Positions 17,066 through 27,941 are shown, counted from the first letter of the stretch. The stretch is DNA of 64,000 bases from Idiomarina tyrosinivorans (GCF_003987475.1 NZ_PIQH01000001.1:310001-374000); one strand, 5' to 3'. Numbers and translations: made by a program. Notes: generated by a model from the letters alone, not told the origin.

Positions 17066-18016
17066 ATGACCCGTGCGCAACAAGACAATGATATTGAGCA
17101 ATGTGAGTCCGAGTTAATAGAACGCGACAGCACTGTGATTAACCATTTGCGCCGTCCATTAACGCCTTGGTTGACGGTAGATCGAGCGATTCCCCAGCGT
17201 ACCCTACGGATGGTAGGCCCGTGGTGCTTTGTCGACCATTTTGGTCCGGTTGCCGCCGCTGATTATCAGGCGTTTGACGTGGCTCCACATCCTCATATCG
17301 GTCTACAAACCATCACTTGGCTTTTCAGTGGGCAATTATTACACCTCGACTCACTAGGCAATGAACAGCCGCTCCGCGCCGGGGAACTCAATGTGATGAC
17401 CGCCGGTAAAGGTATTAGCCATGCCGAAGTTGCGGATGTGCAAAACCAAGCGCCACTGCACGGACTACAGCTATGGAGTGCGTTACCACTAAAACAAGAA
17501 CAGTGTGAGCCGGCCTTCGAGCACCACCGCCAATGTCCGCTGTTTTCTATCAATGGCACAATGGCCACGTTGTTGGTCGGCCATTACGAAAATTACCGTT
17601 CACCCGCAAGCTGCTATCATCCGCAAATAGCCATGACCTTAACCTCGCAGCAACCACAAACCAGTAAACTCCATCTAAAACCAGAATTTGAGTACGCTCT
17701 GGTTGTTTGTCAGGGTCGTATTTATGTGGATGGGAAGGCAGTTAATGCCCAGCAAACGGTGGCTTTGGGATCATCCAGAAGCAGTGTTCACATCGAGTTT
17801 TCAACAGATACTCGGGCGCTATTGATTGGCGGCGAGCCGTTTCCGCAACCCGTTACTATGTGGTGGAATTTCGTCAGTCAGAAAGTCGAGCGCTTAGCGC
17901 AAGCGGCTAAGGATTGGCAGCAGCATCAGCCACGCTTTGGGAACGTCAGGGGTTACCAAGGTACGCGAATTGAAGGGCCCGAATTCCCCAACAACCTGAA
18001 GCAGCAAGGTGATTAA
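17066..18016 (+). CDS. Pirin family protein (cupin)
   Basis: A 316-residue bicupin. The N-terminal pirin domain shows LRMVGPWCFVDHFGP near residue 48 and the metal-binding region APHPHIGLQTITW near residue 73, with NVMTAGKGISHAE near residue 111. The C-terminal pirin domain contains LLIGGEPFPQPV. Bacterial pirins are iron-binding; some have quercetinase activity and others bind pyruvate dehydrogenase. The role here is not known. It is divergent from the pxp group and converges on sucD with a shared terminator. Confidence 0.87.
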   Translation: MTRAQQDNDIEQCESELIERDSTVINHLRRPLTPWLTVDRAIPQRTLRMVGPWCFVDHFGPVAAADYQAFDVAPHPHIGLQTITWLFSGQLLHLDSLGNEQPLRAGELNVMTAGKGISHAEVADVQNQAPLHGLQLWSALPLKQEQCEPAFEHHRQCPLFSINGTMATLLVGHYENYRSPASCYHPQIAMTLTSQQPQTSKLHLKPEFEYALVVCQGRIYVDGKAVNAQQTVALGSSRSSVHIEFSTDTRALLIGGEPFPQPVTMWWNFVSQKVERLAQAAKDWQQHQPRFGNVRGYQGTRIEGPEFPNNLKQQGD

Positions 18017-18018
18017 AC

Positions 18019-18048
18019 AAAAAAGCCCGGCACTGTAGCCGGGCTTTT
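18019..18048. terminator. Bidirectional intrinsic terminator between pirin and sucD
   Basis: AAAAGCCCGG and CCGGGCTTTT form a 10-bp stem around an 8-nt loop, with A- and T-runs on both sides, so it can stop transcription from either direction. It is 3 bp past the pirin stop and 18 bp past the sucD stop. Confidence 0.9.
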
Positions 18049-18065
18049 ACTATCGAGTCAGTGGC

Positions 18066-18938
18066 TTACCAACCGGTTTTTTCACGAACCGCTTTGCCGA
18101 TATCTGCCAAACTGCGAACGGTTTTAACGCCCGCCGCTTCTAATGCAGCGAATTTCTCGTCAGCCGTTCCTTTACCGCCAGCGATGATCGCACCCGCGTG
18201 ACCCATACGTTTGCCTGGAGGCGCTGTTACGCCGGCAATGTATGAAACAACAGGTTTGCTTACGTGATTTTTGATGTATTCAGCCGCTTCTTCTTCTGCG
18301 GTACCACCAATTTCACCAATCATCACGATGGCTTCAGTTTCTGGATCTTTTTCGAACAACTCAAGGATGTCGATAAAGTTAGAACCTGGGATTGGGTCAC
18401 CACCAATACCGACACAGGTTGATTGACCAAAGCCTTCGTCGGTTGTTTGTTTCACCGCTTCATAGGTCAATGTACCTGAGCGTGAAACAATCCCCACTTT
18501 ACCTTTCTTGTGGATGTGGCCAGGCATGATACCAATTTTGCACTCATCAGGCGTAATAACACCTGGGCAGTTTGGACCAATCATGCGAACGCCTTTGTGC
18601 GTTAAGTATTCCTTAACGTACAACATATCCAGCGTTGGAATACCTTCAGTAATACAAACAATCAGTTCGATGCCAGCATCTGCCGCTTCGATGATTGAAT
18701 CTTTACAGAATGGTGCCGGAACATAGATAACAGACGCAGTAGCGCCAGTTGCTGCAACGGCTTCTTTTACCGTGTTAAATACCGGTAAACCTAGGTGAGT
18801 TTGTCCACCTTTACCTGGCGTTACACCGCCAACCATTTGCGTACCATAGGCAATGGCTTGCTCTGAGTGGAACGTACCTTGACCACCAGTAAAGCCCTGG
18901 CAGATCACTTTGGTGTTCTTATCGATCAAAACACTCAT
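18066..18938 (-). CDS. sucD: Succinyl-CoA synthetase subunit alpha
   Basis: A 290-residue protein of normal length (E. coli 289). The catalytic phosphohistidine is His247 in KRMGHAGAI. The CoA-binding domain at the N-terminus has [14 protein letters not shown]. With SucC it makes ATP or GTP from succinyl-CoA. Its ATG overlaps the sucC stop (TAATG), so translation is coupled. It is the last gene of the TCA operon. Confidence 0.97.
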   Translation of the reverse strand: MSVLIDKNTKVICQGFTGGQGTFHSEQAIAYGTQMVGGVTPGKGGQTHLGLPVFNTVKEAVAATGATASVIYVPAPFCKDSIIEAADAGIELIVCITEGIPTLDMLYVKEYLTHKGVRMIGPNCPGVITPDECKIGIMPGHIHKKGKVGIVSRSGTLTYEAVKQTTDEGFGQSTCVGIGGDPIPGSNFIDILELFEKDPETEAIVMIGEIGGTAEEEAAEYIKNHVSKPVVSYIAGVTAPPGKRMGHAGAIIAGGKGTADEKFAALEAAGVKTVRSLADIGKAVREKTGW

Positions 18939-20104
18939 TATTGACCTCCTGCCGCAGCAACCACTTTATCGGCTGCGTCTTTCAAGCTTTCTGCAGCGAT
19001 AATATTCAGGCCACTTTCATTCAATTTTTGTGTACCCAATTCTGCGTTGTTACCTTCTAAACGAACAACAACAGGAACTTTCACACCAACTTCTTCAACT
19101 GCACCGATGATACCTTCAGCGATCATGTCACAACGGACGATACCACCAAAGATATTAACCAATACGGCTTTCACACTGTCGTCTGACAGAATGATTTTGA
19201 ACGCTTCAGAAACACGCTCTTTGGTCGCGCCGCCACCAACATCCAAGAAGTTTGCTGGTTCGCCGCCACTCAATTTAACGATGTCCATAGTACCCATCGC
19301 CAAACCTGCGCCGTTAACCATACAACCGATGTTGCCGTCTAACGCTACGTAGTTCAGTTCCCATTTAGCCGCTTCGGCTTCACGCGCGTCGTCTTGTGAC
19401 GGATCGTGCATTTCACGGATTTTCGGCTGACGGTACAAGGCGTTGCTGTCGATGCCTACTTTCGCATCTAAGCAGTGCAAGTTACCTTGGTCAGTGATAA
19501 CCAATGGGTTAATTTCTAACAACGCCAAGTCGTAGGTTTCGAACATCTTCGCCAAGCCTAAGAAGATCTTGGTGAACTGTTTTACTTGGTCTGGGGTTAA
19601 GCCCAACTTGAAACCTAGCTCACGACCTTGGAATGGCTGTGCGCCAACCGTTGGATCGATTTCTACTTTGAGAATTTTTTCTGGGGTTTCTTCTGCGACT
19701 TTCTCAATTTCTACGCCGCCTTCGGTTGATGCCATGAACACGATTTTACGTGAGCCACGGTCAACCACTGCACCTAGGTACAATTCATCAGCGATGTCAG
19801 TGCAGCTTTCAACCAAGATCTTAGCGACCGGTTGGCCTTTCTCGTCGGTTTGGAAAGTGACAAGGTTCTTACCCAACCAGTTATTCGCGAAATCGCGAAT
19901 TTCTTCGTGGGTTTTAACCAATTTCACGCCGCCCGCTTTACCGCGGCCACCGGCATGAACCTGACACTTGACGACCCACATGTCGCCGCCAATTTTCTTT
20001 GCAGCTTCAACAGCTTCATCCGCTGTATCGCACGCAAAACCTTCAGATACAGGCAAACCGAACTCTTTAAAGAGTTGCTTACCCTGATACTCATGCAAAT
20101 TCAT
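18938..20104 (-). CDS. sucC: Succinyl-CoA synthetase subunit beta
   Basis: A 388-residue ATP-grasp protein, as in E. coli (388). It opens with [19 protein letters not shown], has the [10 protein letters not shown] nucleotide loop near residue 52 and the C-terminal [10 protein letters not shown] loop near residue 320. It forms the nucleotide-binding half of succinyl-CoA synthetase. A 135-bp gap with two hairpins separates it from sucB, so its level may be set apart from sucAB. Confidence 0.97.
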   Translation of the reverse strand: MNLHEYQGKQLFKEFGLPVSEGFACDTADEAVEAAKKIGGDMWVVKCQVHAGGRGKAGGVKLVKTHEEIRDFANNWLGKNLVTFQTDEKGQPVAKILVESCTDIADELYLGAVVDRGSRKIVFMASTEGGVEIEKVAEETPEKILKVEIDPTVGAQPFQGRELGFKLGLTPDQVKQFTKIFLGLAKMFETYDLALLEINPLVITDQGNLHCLDAKVGIDSNALYRQPKIREMHDPSQDDAREAEAAKWELNYVALDGNIGCMVNGAGLAMGTMDIVKLSGGEPANFLDVGGGATKERVSEAFKIILSDDSVKAVLVNIFGGIVRCDMIAEGIIGAVEEVGVKVPVVVRLEGNNAELGTQKLNESGLNIIAAESLKDAADKVVAAAGGQ

Positions 20105-20239
20105 GATGCTCTTCCGATTCGTTTTAACAACAAAAGCAGCCTGATGCTGCTTCCCCGAAATCCGCGCGGGATTTTACCCCGAACGGCAGTAAATTAACAG
20201 CCGCAACGACAATCGTTGCGGCGTTATTCGTAGAAAATC
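20105..20239 (-). promoter_or_regulatory. sucB-sucC intergenic hairpins
   Basis: Two stem-loops are visible in this 135-bp gap. At 20201-20221 CCGCAACGA pairs with TCGTTGCGG around 3 nt; it lacks a U-run. Near 20133-20150, read on the minus strand, AGCAGC/GCTGCT closes a 5-nt loop and runs into TTTTGTTG, a weak terminator-like signal. They may stabilise the upstream message or reduce read-through between sucAB and sucCD. Confidence 0.45.
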
Positions 20240-21787
20240 CTATACGTCTAGGATTAAGCGTTGTGGATCTTCCAACAATTCTTTCACGGTCACCAAGAAT
20301 CCAACAGATTCTTTACCGTCGATGATGCGGTGATCATAAGACAGCGCCAAATACATCATTGGCAAAATCTCAATTTTTCCATCCACAACCATAGGACGCT
20401 CTTGGATTTTGTGCATACCCAAGATAGCGCTCTGTGGTGGGTTCAAAATCGGCGTTGATAACAACGATCCAAATACCCCACCGTTGGTGATAGTGAAGTT
20501 TCCGCCTTGCATTTCGTCAAGCGTCAACTTGCCATCACGGCCTTTAATAGCAAGCTCACGGATGCCATTTTCGATGTCAGCCAAGCCCATACGGTCGGTG
20601 TCACGCAATACCGGCGTTACCAAACCACGAGGGGTCGATACCGCGATACTGATATCGAAGAAGTTGTGATAGACGATATCATCGCCGTCGATTGATGCGT
20701 TCACTTCTGGGAAACGTTTCAATGCTTCAGTGACAGCCTTCACATAAAAGCCCATAAAGCCTAAACGCGTACCATGGCGCTCTTCGAAGATGTCTTTGTA
20801 CTTCTTCCGCAAGTCCATGATGGGCTTCATGTTGATTTCGTTAAACGTGGTCAACATTGCAGTATCATTTTTCGCCTGCAACAACCGTTCTGCAATACGC
20901 TTACGCAAGCGGGTCATTGGCACACGTTTTTGATCACGATCACCGGCAGCTGCTGGTGCCGCCTTCTGCGAAGCTGACGCAGATGATGCGCTAGACGAAG
21001 ACTGTTGTTGGCCCTTAACGTGTTTTTCCACGTCTTCTTTGGTGACTCTTCCACCTTTGCCTGTGCCTTTTACGTCACTGGCTTTCAAGCCGTGTTCACC
21101 GAGTAAGCGACGCACCGCTGGACCCGCCACATCGGCATCGCCTTCATCGCTGCTGCTTTCGGCTTTACTGTCGCTGCTATCAGCCGTTTTGCTAGAACCA
21201 GCAGAAGCGCCGGCTTCAACAATACCAATCACATCATCAGCGCCAACGGTATCGCCTTCGTCATGCTTAATTTCCGCCAACACGCCGTCAGCAGGTGCAA
21301 CCACTTCTAAAACCACTTTGTCGGTTTCAATATCGACAAGGTTTTGGTCACGCGTTACCGCTTCACCCGCCTTAACGTGCCAGGTTGCGATCGTCGCATC
21401 TGATACCGATTCTGGCAGTTGCGGAACTTTAACGTCGATCTTTTCACCGCTGCCCGAAGCGTTATCCGCTGATTTTTGCTTTTTCTCAGCGCTGTCGTCG
21501 CTGTTAGATTTGCTGTCAGCTTTGTTATCGCTGCCAGATTTCGCCGCATCGCCTTCTTCGATTTTACCGATGACTTCTTCTGCGCCAACGGTTGTACCTT
21601 CTTCAGCAATGATTTCACCGATCACACCATCGGCCTCAGCAACGACCTCAAGAACAACTTTGTCGGTTTCAATATCGACCAAGTTTTGATCGCGCTCAAC
21701 CTTATCGCCAGGTTTCACGTGCCATGTTGCGATGGTCGCATCCGCGACCGATTCAGGTAACTGAGGAACTTTAATATCAATCGCCAT
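20240..21787 (-). CDS. sucB: Dihydrolipoyl succinyltransferase (2-oxoglutarate dehydrogenase E2) with two lipoyl domains
   Basis: A 515-residue protein, about 110 longer than E. coli SucB (405). The extra length is a second lipoyl domain: residues 1-77 and about 116-192 are near copies, each with [12 protein letters not shown] and a lipoyl lysine (Lys43 and Lys156). Ser/Asp/Lys-rich linkers follow each domain. The E1/E3-binding domain is about 220-258 ([14 protein letters not shown]) and the acyltransferase core runs from about 285 to the end, with the active-site SYDHRIIDG. It forms the core of the 2-oxoglutarate dehydrogenase complex and lies 13 bp after sucA. Confidence 0.96.
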   Translation of the reverse strand: MAIDIKVPQLPESVADATIATWHVKPGDKVERDQNLVDIETDKVVLEVVAEADGVIGEIIAEEGTTVGAEEVIGKIEEGDAAKSGSDNKADSKSNSDDSAEKKQKSADNASGSGEKIDVKVPQLPESVSDATIATWHVKAGEAVTRDQNLVDIETDKVVLEVVAPADGVLAEIKHDEGDTVGADDVIGIVEAGASAGSSKTADSSDSKAESSSDEGDADVAGPAVRRLLGEHGLKASDVKGTGKGGRVTKEDVEKHVKGQQQSSSSASSASASQKAAPAAAGDRDQKRVPMTRLRKRIAERLLQAKNDTAMLTTFNEINMKPIMDLRKKYKDIFEERHGTRLGFMGFYVKAVTEALKRFPEVNASIDGDDIVYHNFFDISIAVSTPRGLVTPVLRDTDRMGLADIENGIRELAIKGRDGKLTLDEMQGGNFTITNGGVFGSLLSTPILNPPQSAILGMHKIQERPMVVDGKIEILPMMYLALSYDHRIIDGKESVGFLVTVKELLEDPQRLILDV

Positions 21788-21800
21788 GATTTATCTTCAC

Positions 21801-24605
21801 CTATTCAATGGTTAGCGCTTCGTCAACGAGTTGTTTCTGCTGCTGATTGTGCTCAGACAAGTAACCGACCGCAGGCGCCGCAGAAGCTTGTCTGCCTCGG
21901 TACGATAACTGTGCCCCCGCCGGAATCGCTGCCCAGAAGTGATGCTGGCTACTATACCAAGCACCCTGGTTCTGAGGTTCTTCCTGACACCAGACAAAGT
22001 CTTTGACGTGCTGATAGTCTTTCATAATTTCCGCAACTTCTTCCGTTGGGAAAGGATAAAGTTGTTCGATCCGAACCAACGCCACGTCTTCTTGTTCGCG
22101 TTCTCTACGTGCTGAGAGCAGATCGTAGTAGACCTTGCCGGAACAGAAAACCACCCGTTTTACTTTTTTCGGATCTAACGAGTCGATTTCGCCAATCGCA
22201 TTCTGGAACCCGCTGTCCGCGAGTTCATCCATTTCTGACACTGCCATTGGATGACGCAGCAACGATTTTGGCGTCATAACAATCAATGGCCGACGCACAG
22301 GGCGCAGCTGTTGGCGTCGAATCATATGGAACACCTGTCCTGGCGTGGTAGGTACGCACACCGACCAGTTGTGGTCTGCCGATAACTGCAAGAACCGCTC
22401 TAAGCGTGCAGAACTGTGCTCTGGACCTTGGCCTTCATAGCCATGCGGAAGCAACATGGTGAGTCCGCATAAGCGTCCCCATTTTTGCTCGCCGGAGCTT
22501 AGGAATTGGTCAATGACCACCTGCGCACCATTGGCGAAGTCGCCAAATTGTGCTTCCCACATCACCAACGACTTAGGCTCTGCTGTTGCATAGCCATATT
22601 CAAAGGCAACAACCGCGGCTTCTGAGAGCACCGAGTCATAAATCTCGATTTGCTCTTGGTCGTCGCTCAAATGATTCAATGGCATGTAAGTGCTGGCATC
22701 TTTTTGATTATGCAACACTGCATGACGATGGAAGAATGTTCCACGCCCACTGTCCTGACCGGTTAACCGAATATGGGTGCCCTGCGTAACCAACGTTGCA
22801 TAAGCCAAGGTTTCGGCAAAGCCCCAATCCATGGGTTTATCGCCCTTCGCCATTTTCAACCGTTCTTGGTAAACCTTCGCAACACGAGATTGCAGTTTAT
22901 GAGATTCTGGGTACTGACAGATTTTCTCACCCAATTCACGCAAGCGCTTGGCATCGACTTTGTGGTCGTAAGCAACATCCCAATCGTTACCGATGTATGG
23001 AGACCAGTCTACTGAGTGGGCTTTCATTGGGCGATATTCTTCCACCACCACTTCACCCTTATCTAAGGCGTCGCGGTAGTCGCTGACTCGCTGTTTAGCT
23101 TGCTCTTCGTCCAGCAAGTTTTCTTCTTGCAAACGCTTCGCGTAGATTTCGCGCGGTACCGGATGCTTTTTAACTTTGCTGTACATCAACGGCTGTGTAG
23201 CACTTGGCTCATCTGCCTCGTTGTGACCGTGACGGCGGTAACAGACCAAGTCGATCATGACATCGCGCTTAAAGGTGTTGCGATAATCCAACGCCAACTG
23301 TGTTACGAAGACAACCGCTTCTGGGTCATCCGCGTTAACGTGGAAAATCGGTGCCTGCACCATTTTCGCGATGTCAGTACAGTATTGCGTTGAACGCGCA
23401 TCTTCCCGCTTCGAGGTAGTGAAGCCGACTTGGTTATTGATGACGATTCGAATCGAACCACCCACTTGGTAGGCCCGCGTTTTCGACATATTAAAGGTTT
23501 CTTGCACGACACCTTGGCCGGCGATGGCGGCATCACCATGGATAGTGATAGGTAATACTTTGCTACCCGTGCTGTCTTGCAAGCGATCCATCCGTGCGCG
23601 CACCGAGCCCATGACCACTGGATTAACAATTTCCAAGTGCGATGGGTTGAAGGCTAACGCTAAATGCACGTTACCGTTCGGTGTGGCAAAATCGGAAGAG
23701 AAGCCCATGTGGTATTTGACGTCGCCTGAGCCTTTATTGGCGGCGTGTTTGCCGGCAAATTCGTCAAACAGGTCTTGCGGCTTTTTACCTAAAACGTTAA
23801 CCAATACGTTCAAGCGACCACGGTGAGCCATACCAATGACGACTTCTTTCGCGCCCTGTTCGCCGGAGCGAGAGATCAAGGATTTCAATAACGGTACTAA
23901 GCTGTCGCCACCCTCTAACGAGAAGCGTTTAGCGCCAGGGAACTTCGAGCCGAGATATTTCTCAAGACCATCCGCCGCAACCAGTTCATTGAAAATCCGT
24001 TGTTTTTGCGCTTTATCAAAAGACGGACGTCCCAACACGCCTTCCAGCCGTTGTTGGATCCAGCGTTTTTCTTCGGTCGACACGATGTGCATATATTCTG
24101 CACCAATCGAGCCGCAATAGATCTTTTCTAAGGCATCGTGAATATCACGAAGCTTCATGGTGTCTTTACCGACTGCCAACGAACCAACGTTGAACTCGCG
24201 GTCTAAATCGTCTTTCGACAGCTCATGAAAGTCTAGCGCCAAGTCTGGAACCGTTTCCTGTTTCCATAAGCCCAACGGATCCAAGTTTGCGTGTTGATGA
24301 CCACGAAAACGGTAAGCGTTGATCAGCTGAAGGACTCGGACCTGTTTCAGGTCAGGCGCTGCTGCTGTAGCGTTGGAAGCTTTTAATTTGTTCTTCGCAA
24401 ACTCACGAAATTGCTCGCGAATTTGGCTGTGCTTGGTATCTAAGGTATGACCATCACGTGGCAAAGCATCAAACATTTGACGCCACTCGTCACTGACGGC
24501 TGTAGGATCATCTAAGTAAGCTTCGAAAAGCTCTTCTACGTAGGCCGCGTTTCCACCTGCTAGATGCGAGGATTCTAGCCATTCACGCATTACGCCATCT
24601 TGCAT
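21801..24605 (-). CDS. sucA: 2-oxoglutarate dehydrogenase E1 component
   Basis: A 934-residue thiamine-diphosphate enzyme (E. coli 933). The N-terminal helix MREWLESSHLAGGN binds the complex core in the family. GMAHRGRLNVL near residue 255 and the TPP/Mg region HGDAAIAGQGVVQE with INNQVGFTTS near residues 355-400 are visible. It decarboxylates 2-oxoglutarate and passes succinyl groups to SucB. AAGGAA 6 bases before the ATG is a good ribosome-binding site. A strong terminator separates it from sdhB upstream. Confidence 0.97.
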   Translation of the reverse strand: MQDGVMREWLESSHLAGGNAAYVEELFEAYLDDPTAVSDEWRQMFDALPRDGHTLDTKHSQIREQFREFAKNKLKASNATAAAPDLKQVRVLQLINAYRFRGHQHANLDPLGLWKQETVPDLALDFHELSKDDLDREFNVGSLAVGKDTMKLRDIHDALEKIYCGSIGAEYMHIVSTEEKRWIQQRLEGVLGRPSFDKAQKQRIFNELVAADGLEKYLGSKFPGAKRFSLEGGDSLVPLLKSLISRSGEQGAKEVVIGMAHRGRLNVLVNVLGKKPQDLFDEFAGKHAANKGSGDVKYHMGFSSDFATPNGNVHLALAFNPSHLEIVNPVVMGSVRARMDRLQDSTGSKVLPITIHGDAAIAGQGVVQETFNMSKTRAYQVGGSIRIVINNQVGFTTSKREDARSTQYCTDIAKMVQAPIFHVNADDPEAVVFVTQLALDYRNTFKRDVMIDLVCYRRHGHNEADEPSATQPLMYSKVKKHPVPREIYAKRLQEENLLDEEQAKQRVSDYRDALDKGEVVVEEYRPMKAHSVDWSPYIGNDWDVAYDHKVDAKRLRELGEKICQYPESHKLQSRVAKVYQERLKMAKGDKPMDWGFAETLAYATLVTQGTHIRLTGQDSGRGTFFHRHAVLHNQKDASTYMPLNHLSDDQEQIEIYDSVLSEAAVVAFEYGYATAEPKSLVMWEAQFGDFANGAQVVIDQFLSSGEQKWGRLCGLTMLLPHGYEGQGPEHSSARLERFLQLSADHNWSVCVPTTPGQVFHMIRRQQLRPVRRPLIVMTPKSLLRHPMAVSEMDELADSGFQNAIGEIDSLDPKKVKRVVFCSGKVYYDLLSARREREQEDVALVRIEQLYPFPTEEVAEIMKDYQHVKDFVWCQEEPQNQGAWYSSQHHFWAAIPAGAQLSYRGRQASAAPAVGYLSEHNQQQKQLVDEALTIE

Positions 24606-24653
24606 TGCGTTTCCTTCACACTCGTTTGCAAACGTTAGGATTGTGCTGTTTTT

Positions 24654-24692
24654 GTAAAAAAATAGCCACCCTCTTTTGGATGGCTATTTATT
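24654..24692 (-). terminator. Intrinsic terminator between sdhB and sucA
   Basis: On the minus strand, AAATAGCCATCC pairs with GGGTGGCTATTT (one G-U pair) around a short A-rich loop and is followed by a run of T. It lies 40 bp after the sdhB stop and about 50 bp before the sucA start, so sdhCDAB probably ends here at least in part, with read-through or a separate promoter for sucABCD. Confidence 0.85.
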
Positions 24693-24731
24693 ACATCAAA
24701 AAAACCAATGGATAGCCAACTGTGCGCTGCA

Positions 24732-25445
24732 TTAAACAGCGCGGTTCAGTAACATTGATTTAATGTGACCAATAGCCTTAGTTGGATTTAAGCCTTTCGG
24801 ACAGACGTTGACACAGTTCATGATGCCGTGGCAACGGAATACGCTGAAGGCATCATCAAGATCGTCCAAACGCTCTTCAGTTGCGGTATCACGGCTGTCG
24901 ATTAAGAACCGATAAGCATGCAACAGACCTGCAGGACCAACGAACTTGTCTGGGTTCCACCAGAATGACGGACATGACGTTGAACAGCATGCACACAAGA
25001 TACACTCGTACAGACCGTCCAATTTCGCACGATCTTCAGGTGACTGCAGACGCTCGCGCGCAGGTGGCGTTTTCTCGTCGTTGATCAGGTACGGCTTAAT
25101 GCGCTCGTATTGCTGATAGAACTGACTCATATCAACGATCAAATCGCGAATCACTGGCAAGCCAGGTAATGGGCGAATGACAATCTTACGACCTTTCAAC
25201 GATGACATTGGCGTAATACACGCCAAGCCATTTTTACCGTTCATGTTGACACCGTCAGAACCACACACACCTTCACGGCATGAACGACGGAATGCTAACG
25301 ACGGATCCTGCTCTTTCAATTTGATCAGCAGGTCCAACACCATAAGGTCTTGCTTTTCATCGACCTCAAGAGTGTAGTCCTTCATGTAAGGCTTATCATC
25401 AACATCCGGGTTGTAACGATAAACTGAAATAGCAACTTTTTTCAT
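24732..25445 (-). CDS. sdhB: Succinate dehydrogenase iron-sulfur subunit
   Basis: A 237-residue protein (E. coli 238). The [2Fe-2S] ligands lie in CREGVCGSDG (about 56-65), the [4Fe-4S] ligands in CILCACCSTSCP near residue 148, and the [3Fe-4S] ligands in CHGIMNCVNVCPKGLNP near residue 205. It passes electrons from the FAD of SdhA to the quinone site at SdhC/D on the inner membrane face. It follows sdhA by 13 bp. Confidence 0.97.
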   Translation of the reverse strand: MKKVAISVYRYNPDVDDKPYMKDYTLEVDEKQDLMVLDLLIKLKEQDPSLAFRRSCREGVCGSDGVNMNGKNGLACITPMSSLKGRKIVIRPLPGLPVIRDLIVDMSQFYQQYERIKPYLINDEKTPPARERLQSPEDRAKLDGLYECILCACCSTSCPSFWWNPDKFVGPAGLLHAYRFLIDSRDTATEERLDDLDDAFSVFRCHGIMNCVNVCPKGLNPTKAIGHIKSMLLNRAV

Positions 25446-25458
25446 CGTTTACCCCTTA

Positions 25459-27225
25459 TTAATAAGTACGTGCTTTTGGCGGAAAGGCTTCACGCAACTT
25501 CGGCGCCATATTCACGTCACGGTTAACCATTTCTTCGTCTTCCGGACGATAAACCGTGTGCACCAACCAGTTGTCATCATCACGCTCAGGATAGTCTGCA
25601 CGGCTGTGCGCGCCACGACTTTCTGTGCGGTAGTTTGCTGACACCGCTGTTGAGTACGCGGTTTCCATTAGGTTATCCAATTCTAGACACTCGACGCGCT
25701 GAGTATTGAACTCCCGTGACGTGTCATCCAAGCGTGCATGCTTCAAGCGCTCACGAATTTCTTTCAGTTCGTTCAAGCCTTCAGCCATTGCTTCACCTTC
25801 ACGGAATACCGAGAAGTTCATCTGCATGCACTGCTGCAAGTCTTTCTTGATTTGCGCAGGATCTTCACCTTTCTGCGTAGACTCCCAACGGTTAAAGCGT
25901 GCTAGCGCTTGATCGACATCGTCTTGCGACGCTTCACGCGCTTCCGCATTAGCCGCTAAGCTCTCGCCCAAGTGCATACCGGTCGCACGACCAAATACCA
26001 CCAAGTCAAGCAGTGAGTTACCGCCCAAACGGTTAGCGCCGTGTACAGACACACAAGCAATCTCACCACAAGCGTACAAGCCTTTAACGTGGCTAGTTTT
26101 ACCCGATTTGTCGACGTCTAATACCTGACCATTAACGTCCGTTGGAATACCACCCATCATGTAGTGACAGGTTGGGATGACTGGAATAGGTTCTTTCACT
26201 GGGTCAACGTGCGCGAACGTACGCGACAAGTCACAAACGCCGGGCAAGCGACTCTCTAGTGTTTCTTTACCTAAGTGGTCAAGTTTAAGTTTCAAGTGCG
26301 TGCCCCACGGACCTTCACAGCCGCGGCCTTCACGAATTTCGGTCATCATGGCACGAGAGACAACGTCACGCGATGCCAAGTCTTTGGCATTCGGCGCATA
26401 ACGTTCCATGAAACGTTCGCCATCTTTGTTCAATAAGTAACCGCCTTCACCGCGGCAGCCCTCAGTAACCAAACACCCAGCACCAGCGATACCGGTTGGG
26501 TGGAACTGCCACATTTCCATATCTTGTACTGGCACGCCAGCACGCAATGCCATACCCACGCCGTCACCGGTGTTGATGTGCGCATTTGTGGTTGAGGCAA
26601 AAATACGGCCTGCACCGCCAGTTGCAAGAACAACGGCTTTGGCTTTAACAAAGTGCACTTCGCCGGTTTCGATGTCCATAGTGGTTACACCGACGACCGC
26701 GCCATCTTGGTTTTTGACGATGTCCAGTGCATACCACTCAGAGAATACGGTGGTCTTGTTCTTAACGTTTTGCTGGTACAACAAGTGCAGTAGCGCGTGA
26801 CCGGTACGGTCTGCCGCAGCCGCTGTCCGCGCTGCTTGCTCACCGCCGAATTCTTTCGACTGACCGCCAAATGGGCGTTGATACACTTTACCGTTTTCAA
26901 AACGCGAGAACGGTAAACCCATATTCTCTAGTTCAAGAATGGCTTCAGGGCCGCTCTTACACATGTATTCGATGGCGTCTTGGTCACCAATGTAGTCCGA
27001 CCCCTTAACGGTGTCGAACATGTGCCATTGCCAGTTATCTTCGTGAGCGTTACCCAGCGCTACAGTGATACCACCCTGCGCAGAAACCGTGTGAGAGCGC
27101 GTTGGAAAAACTTTCGACATCAACGCACAGCTCATACCCTCTTGGGAAATTTGCAGTGCAGCTCGCATACCCGCGCCGCCGGCGCCAATAACGACCGCAT
27201 CAAACTCTAATGTTTTAACCTTCAC
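25459..27225 (-). CDS. sdhA: Succinate dehydrogenase flavoprotein subunit
   Basis: A 588-residue flavoprotein, as in E. coli (588). The FAD dinucleotide-binding motif [11 protein letters not shown] (16-26) is followed by the covalent FAD histidine in [11 protein letters not shown] near residue 45. The substrate region HPTGIAGAG and the catalytic arginine region [13 protein letters not shown] are present. It oxidises succinate to fumarate on the cytoplasmic face. It abuts sdhD directly. Confidence 0.97.
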   Translation of the reverse strand: MKVKTLEFDAVVIGAGGAGMRAALQISQEGMSCALMSKVFPTRSHTVSAQGGITVALGNAHEDNWQWHMFDTVKGSDYIGDQDAIEYMCKSGPEAILELENMGLPFSRFENGKVYQRPFGGQSKEFGGEQAARTAAAADRTGHALLHLLYQQNVKNKTTVFSEWYALDIVKNQDGAVVGVTTMDIETGEVHFVKAKAVVLATGGAGRIFASTTNAHINTGDGVGMALRAGVPVQDMEMWQFHPTGIAGAGCLVTEGCRGEGGYLLNKDGERFMERYAPNAKDLASRDVVSRAMMTEIREGRGCEGPWGTHLKLKLDHLGKETLESRLPGVCDLSRTFAHVDPVKEPIPVIPTCHYMMGGIPTDVNGQVLDVDKSGKTSHVKGLYACGEIACVSVHGANRLGGNSLLDLVVFGRATGMHLGESLAANAEAREASQDDVDQALARFNRWESTQKGEDPAQIKKDLQQCMQMNFSVFREGEAMAEGLNELKEIRERLKHARLDDTSREFNTQRVECLELDNLMETAYSTAVSANYRTESRGAHSRADYPERDDDNWLVHTVYRPEDEEMVNRDVNMAPKLREAFPPKARTY

Positions 27226-27573
27226 TTAAACACCCCACAGTACGAATAAGCCAGTGAGCCACATTGCGATCAAACCAACGCTGACCACAAATTGGATGAG
27301 TGCGCGTAAACGCGTCGCTTTAACGTAGTCGGTTAATACTTGCCAGATACCGATCCAGCCATGCATTAACACCGCTGTCAGCGTTAACAGAGTAAAGACT
27401 TTTACCCACAAGCTTGAGAACAGCGCGCTCCAGTTGGCGTACGTTACGTCAGGCGTAGTGACAAAGAAGCCGATGATAAACAGGCTGTACAGCGCCATGA
27501 TAATGGCTGAAGCACGCACCAGTACGTAATCGTGTGTGCCACTACGGCCGAAAGTTGAGGCAACACTTACCAT
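27226..27573 (-). CDS. sdhD: Succinate dehydrogenase membrane anchor subunit D
   Basis: A 115-residue protein with three membrane helices. The start at 27573 gives MVSVASTFGRSGTHDYVLVRASA, which matches E. coli SdhD; AGGAG lies seven bases upstream. A TTG at 27579 would add two residues. The likely heme ligand is the histidine of VLMHGWIGIWQVL near residue 70. It overlaps the sdhC end by 7 bp. With SdhC it binds heme b and ubiquinone. Confidence 0.94.
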   Translation of the reverse strand: MVSVASTFGRSGTHDYVLVRASAIIMALYSLFIIGFFVTTPDVTYANWSALFSSLWVKVFTLLTLTAVLMHGWIGIWQVLTDYVKATRLRALIQFVVSVGLIAMWLTGLFVLWGV

Positions 27574-27941
27574 AACCAAACTCCTGCTAGTACTGATAAA
27601 ATGATGGCTAGGACGATTGCCGCGGTGGCACTCGCATTACCAGACTCCAGTTCTTCCCAGAAGCCTAAGTCCATCACCAAGTGACGTAACCCAGCAAGGA
27701 AGTGGTATCCTAACGCTGTCAAAATACCCCATGCGATAAACTTCGCGATAAAGCTAGTCATTACAGCTTCAACGGTAGCAAATCCTTCCGGACCACTCAG
27801 TGAGACTGCGAAAGCCCAAGTCAGGAAAACTAACGCCACTAACATGACCACACCAGTTACGCGGTGCAATATGGATGCTTTGGCAGAGGCAGGAAATTGA
27901 ATTGTTGTTAAATCTAAATTAACGGGTCTTTGTTTCTTCAC
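27567..27941 (-). CDS. sdhC: Succinate dehydrogenase cytochrome b556 subunit
   Basis: A 124-residue protein with three membrane helices. KKQRPVNLDL at the start is almost identical to E. coli SdhC, HRVTG (about 26-30) is the quinone-site region and HFLAGLRHLVMD near residue 83 holds the heme-ligand histidine. Translation starts at GTG (27941); there is no in-frame ATG just upstream and AAAGG precedes it. It is the first gene of sdhCDAB and divergent from gltA. Confidence 0.94.
   Translation of the reverse strand: MKKQRPVNLDLTTIQFPASAKASILHRVTGVVMLVALVFLTWAFAVSLSGPEGFATVEAVMTSFIAKFIAWGILTALGYHFLAGLRHLVMDLGFWEELESGNASATAAIVLAIILSVLAGVWLW

Noticed and set aside
21039-21689. 216-codon plus-strand open frame opposite sucB
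   Set aside because: Low-complexity Ser/Ala/Thr shadow of the antisense lipoyl repeats and linkers in sucB; no start signal or domain.
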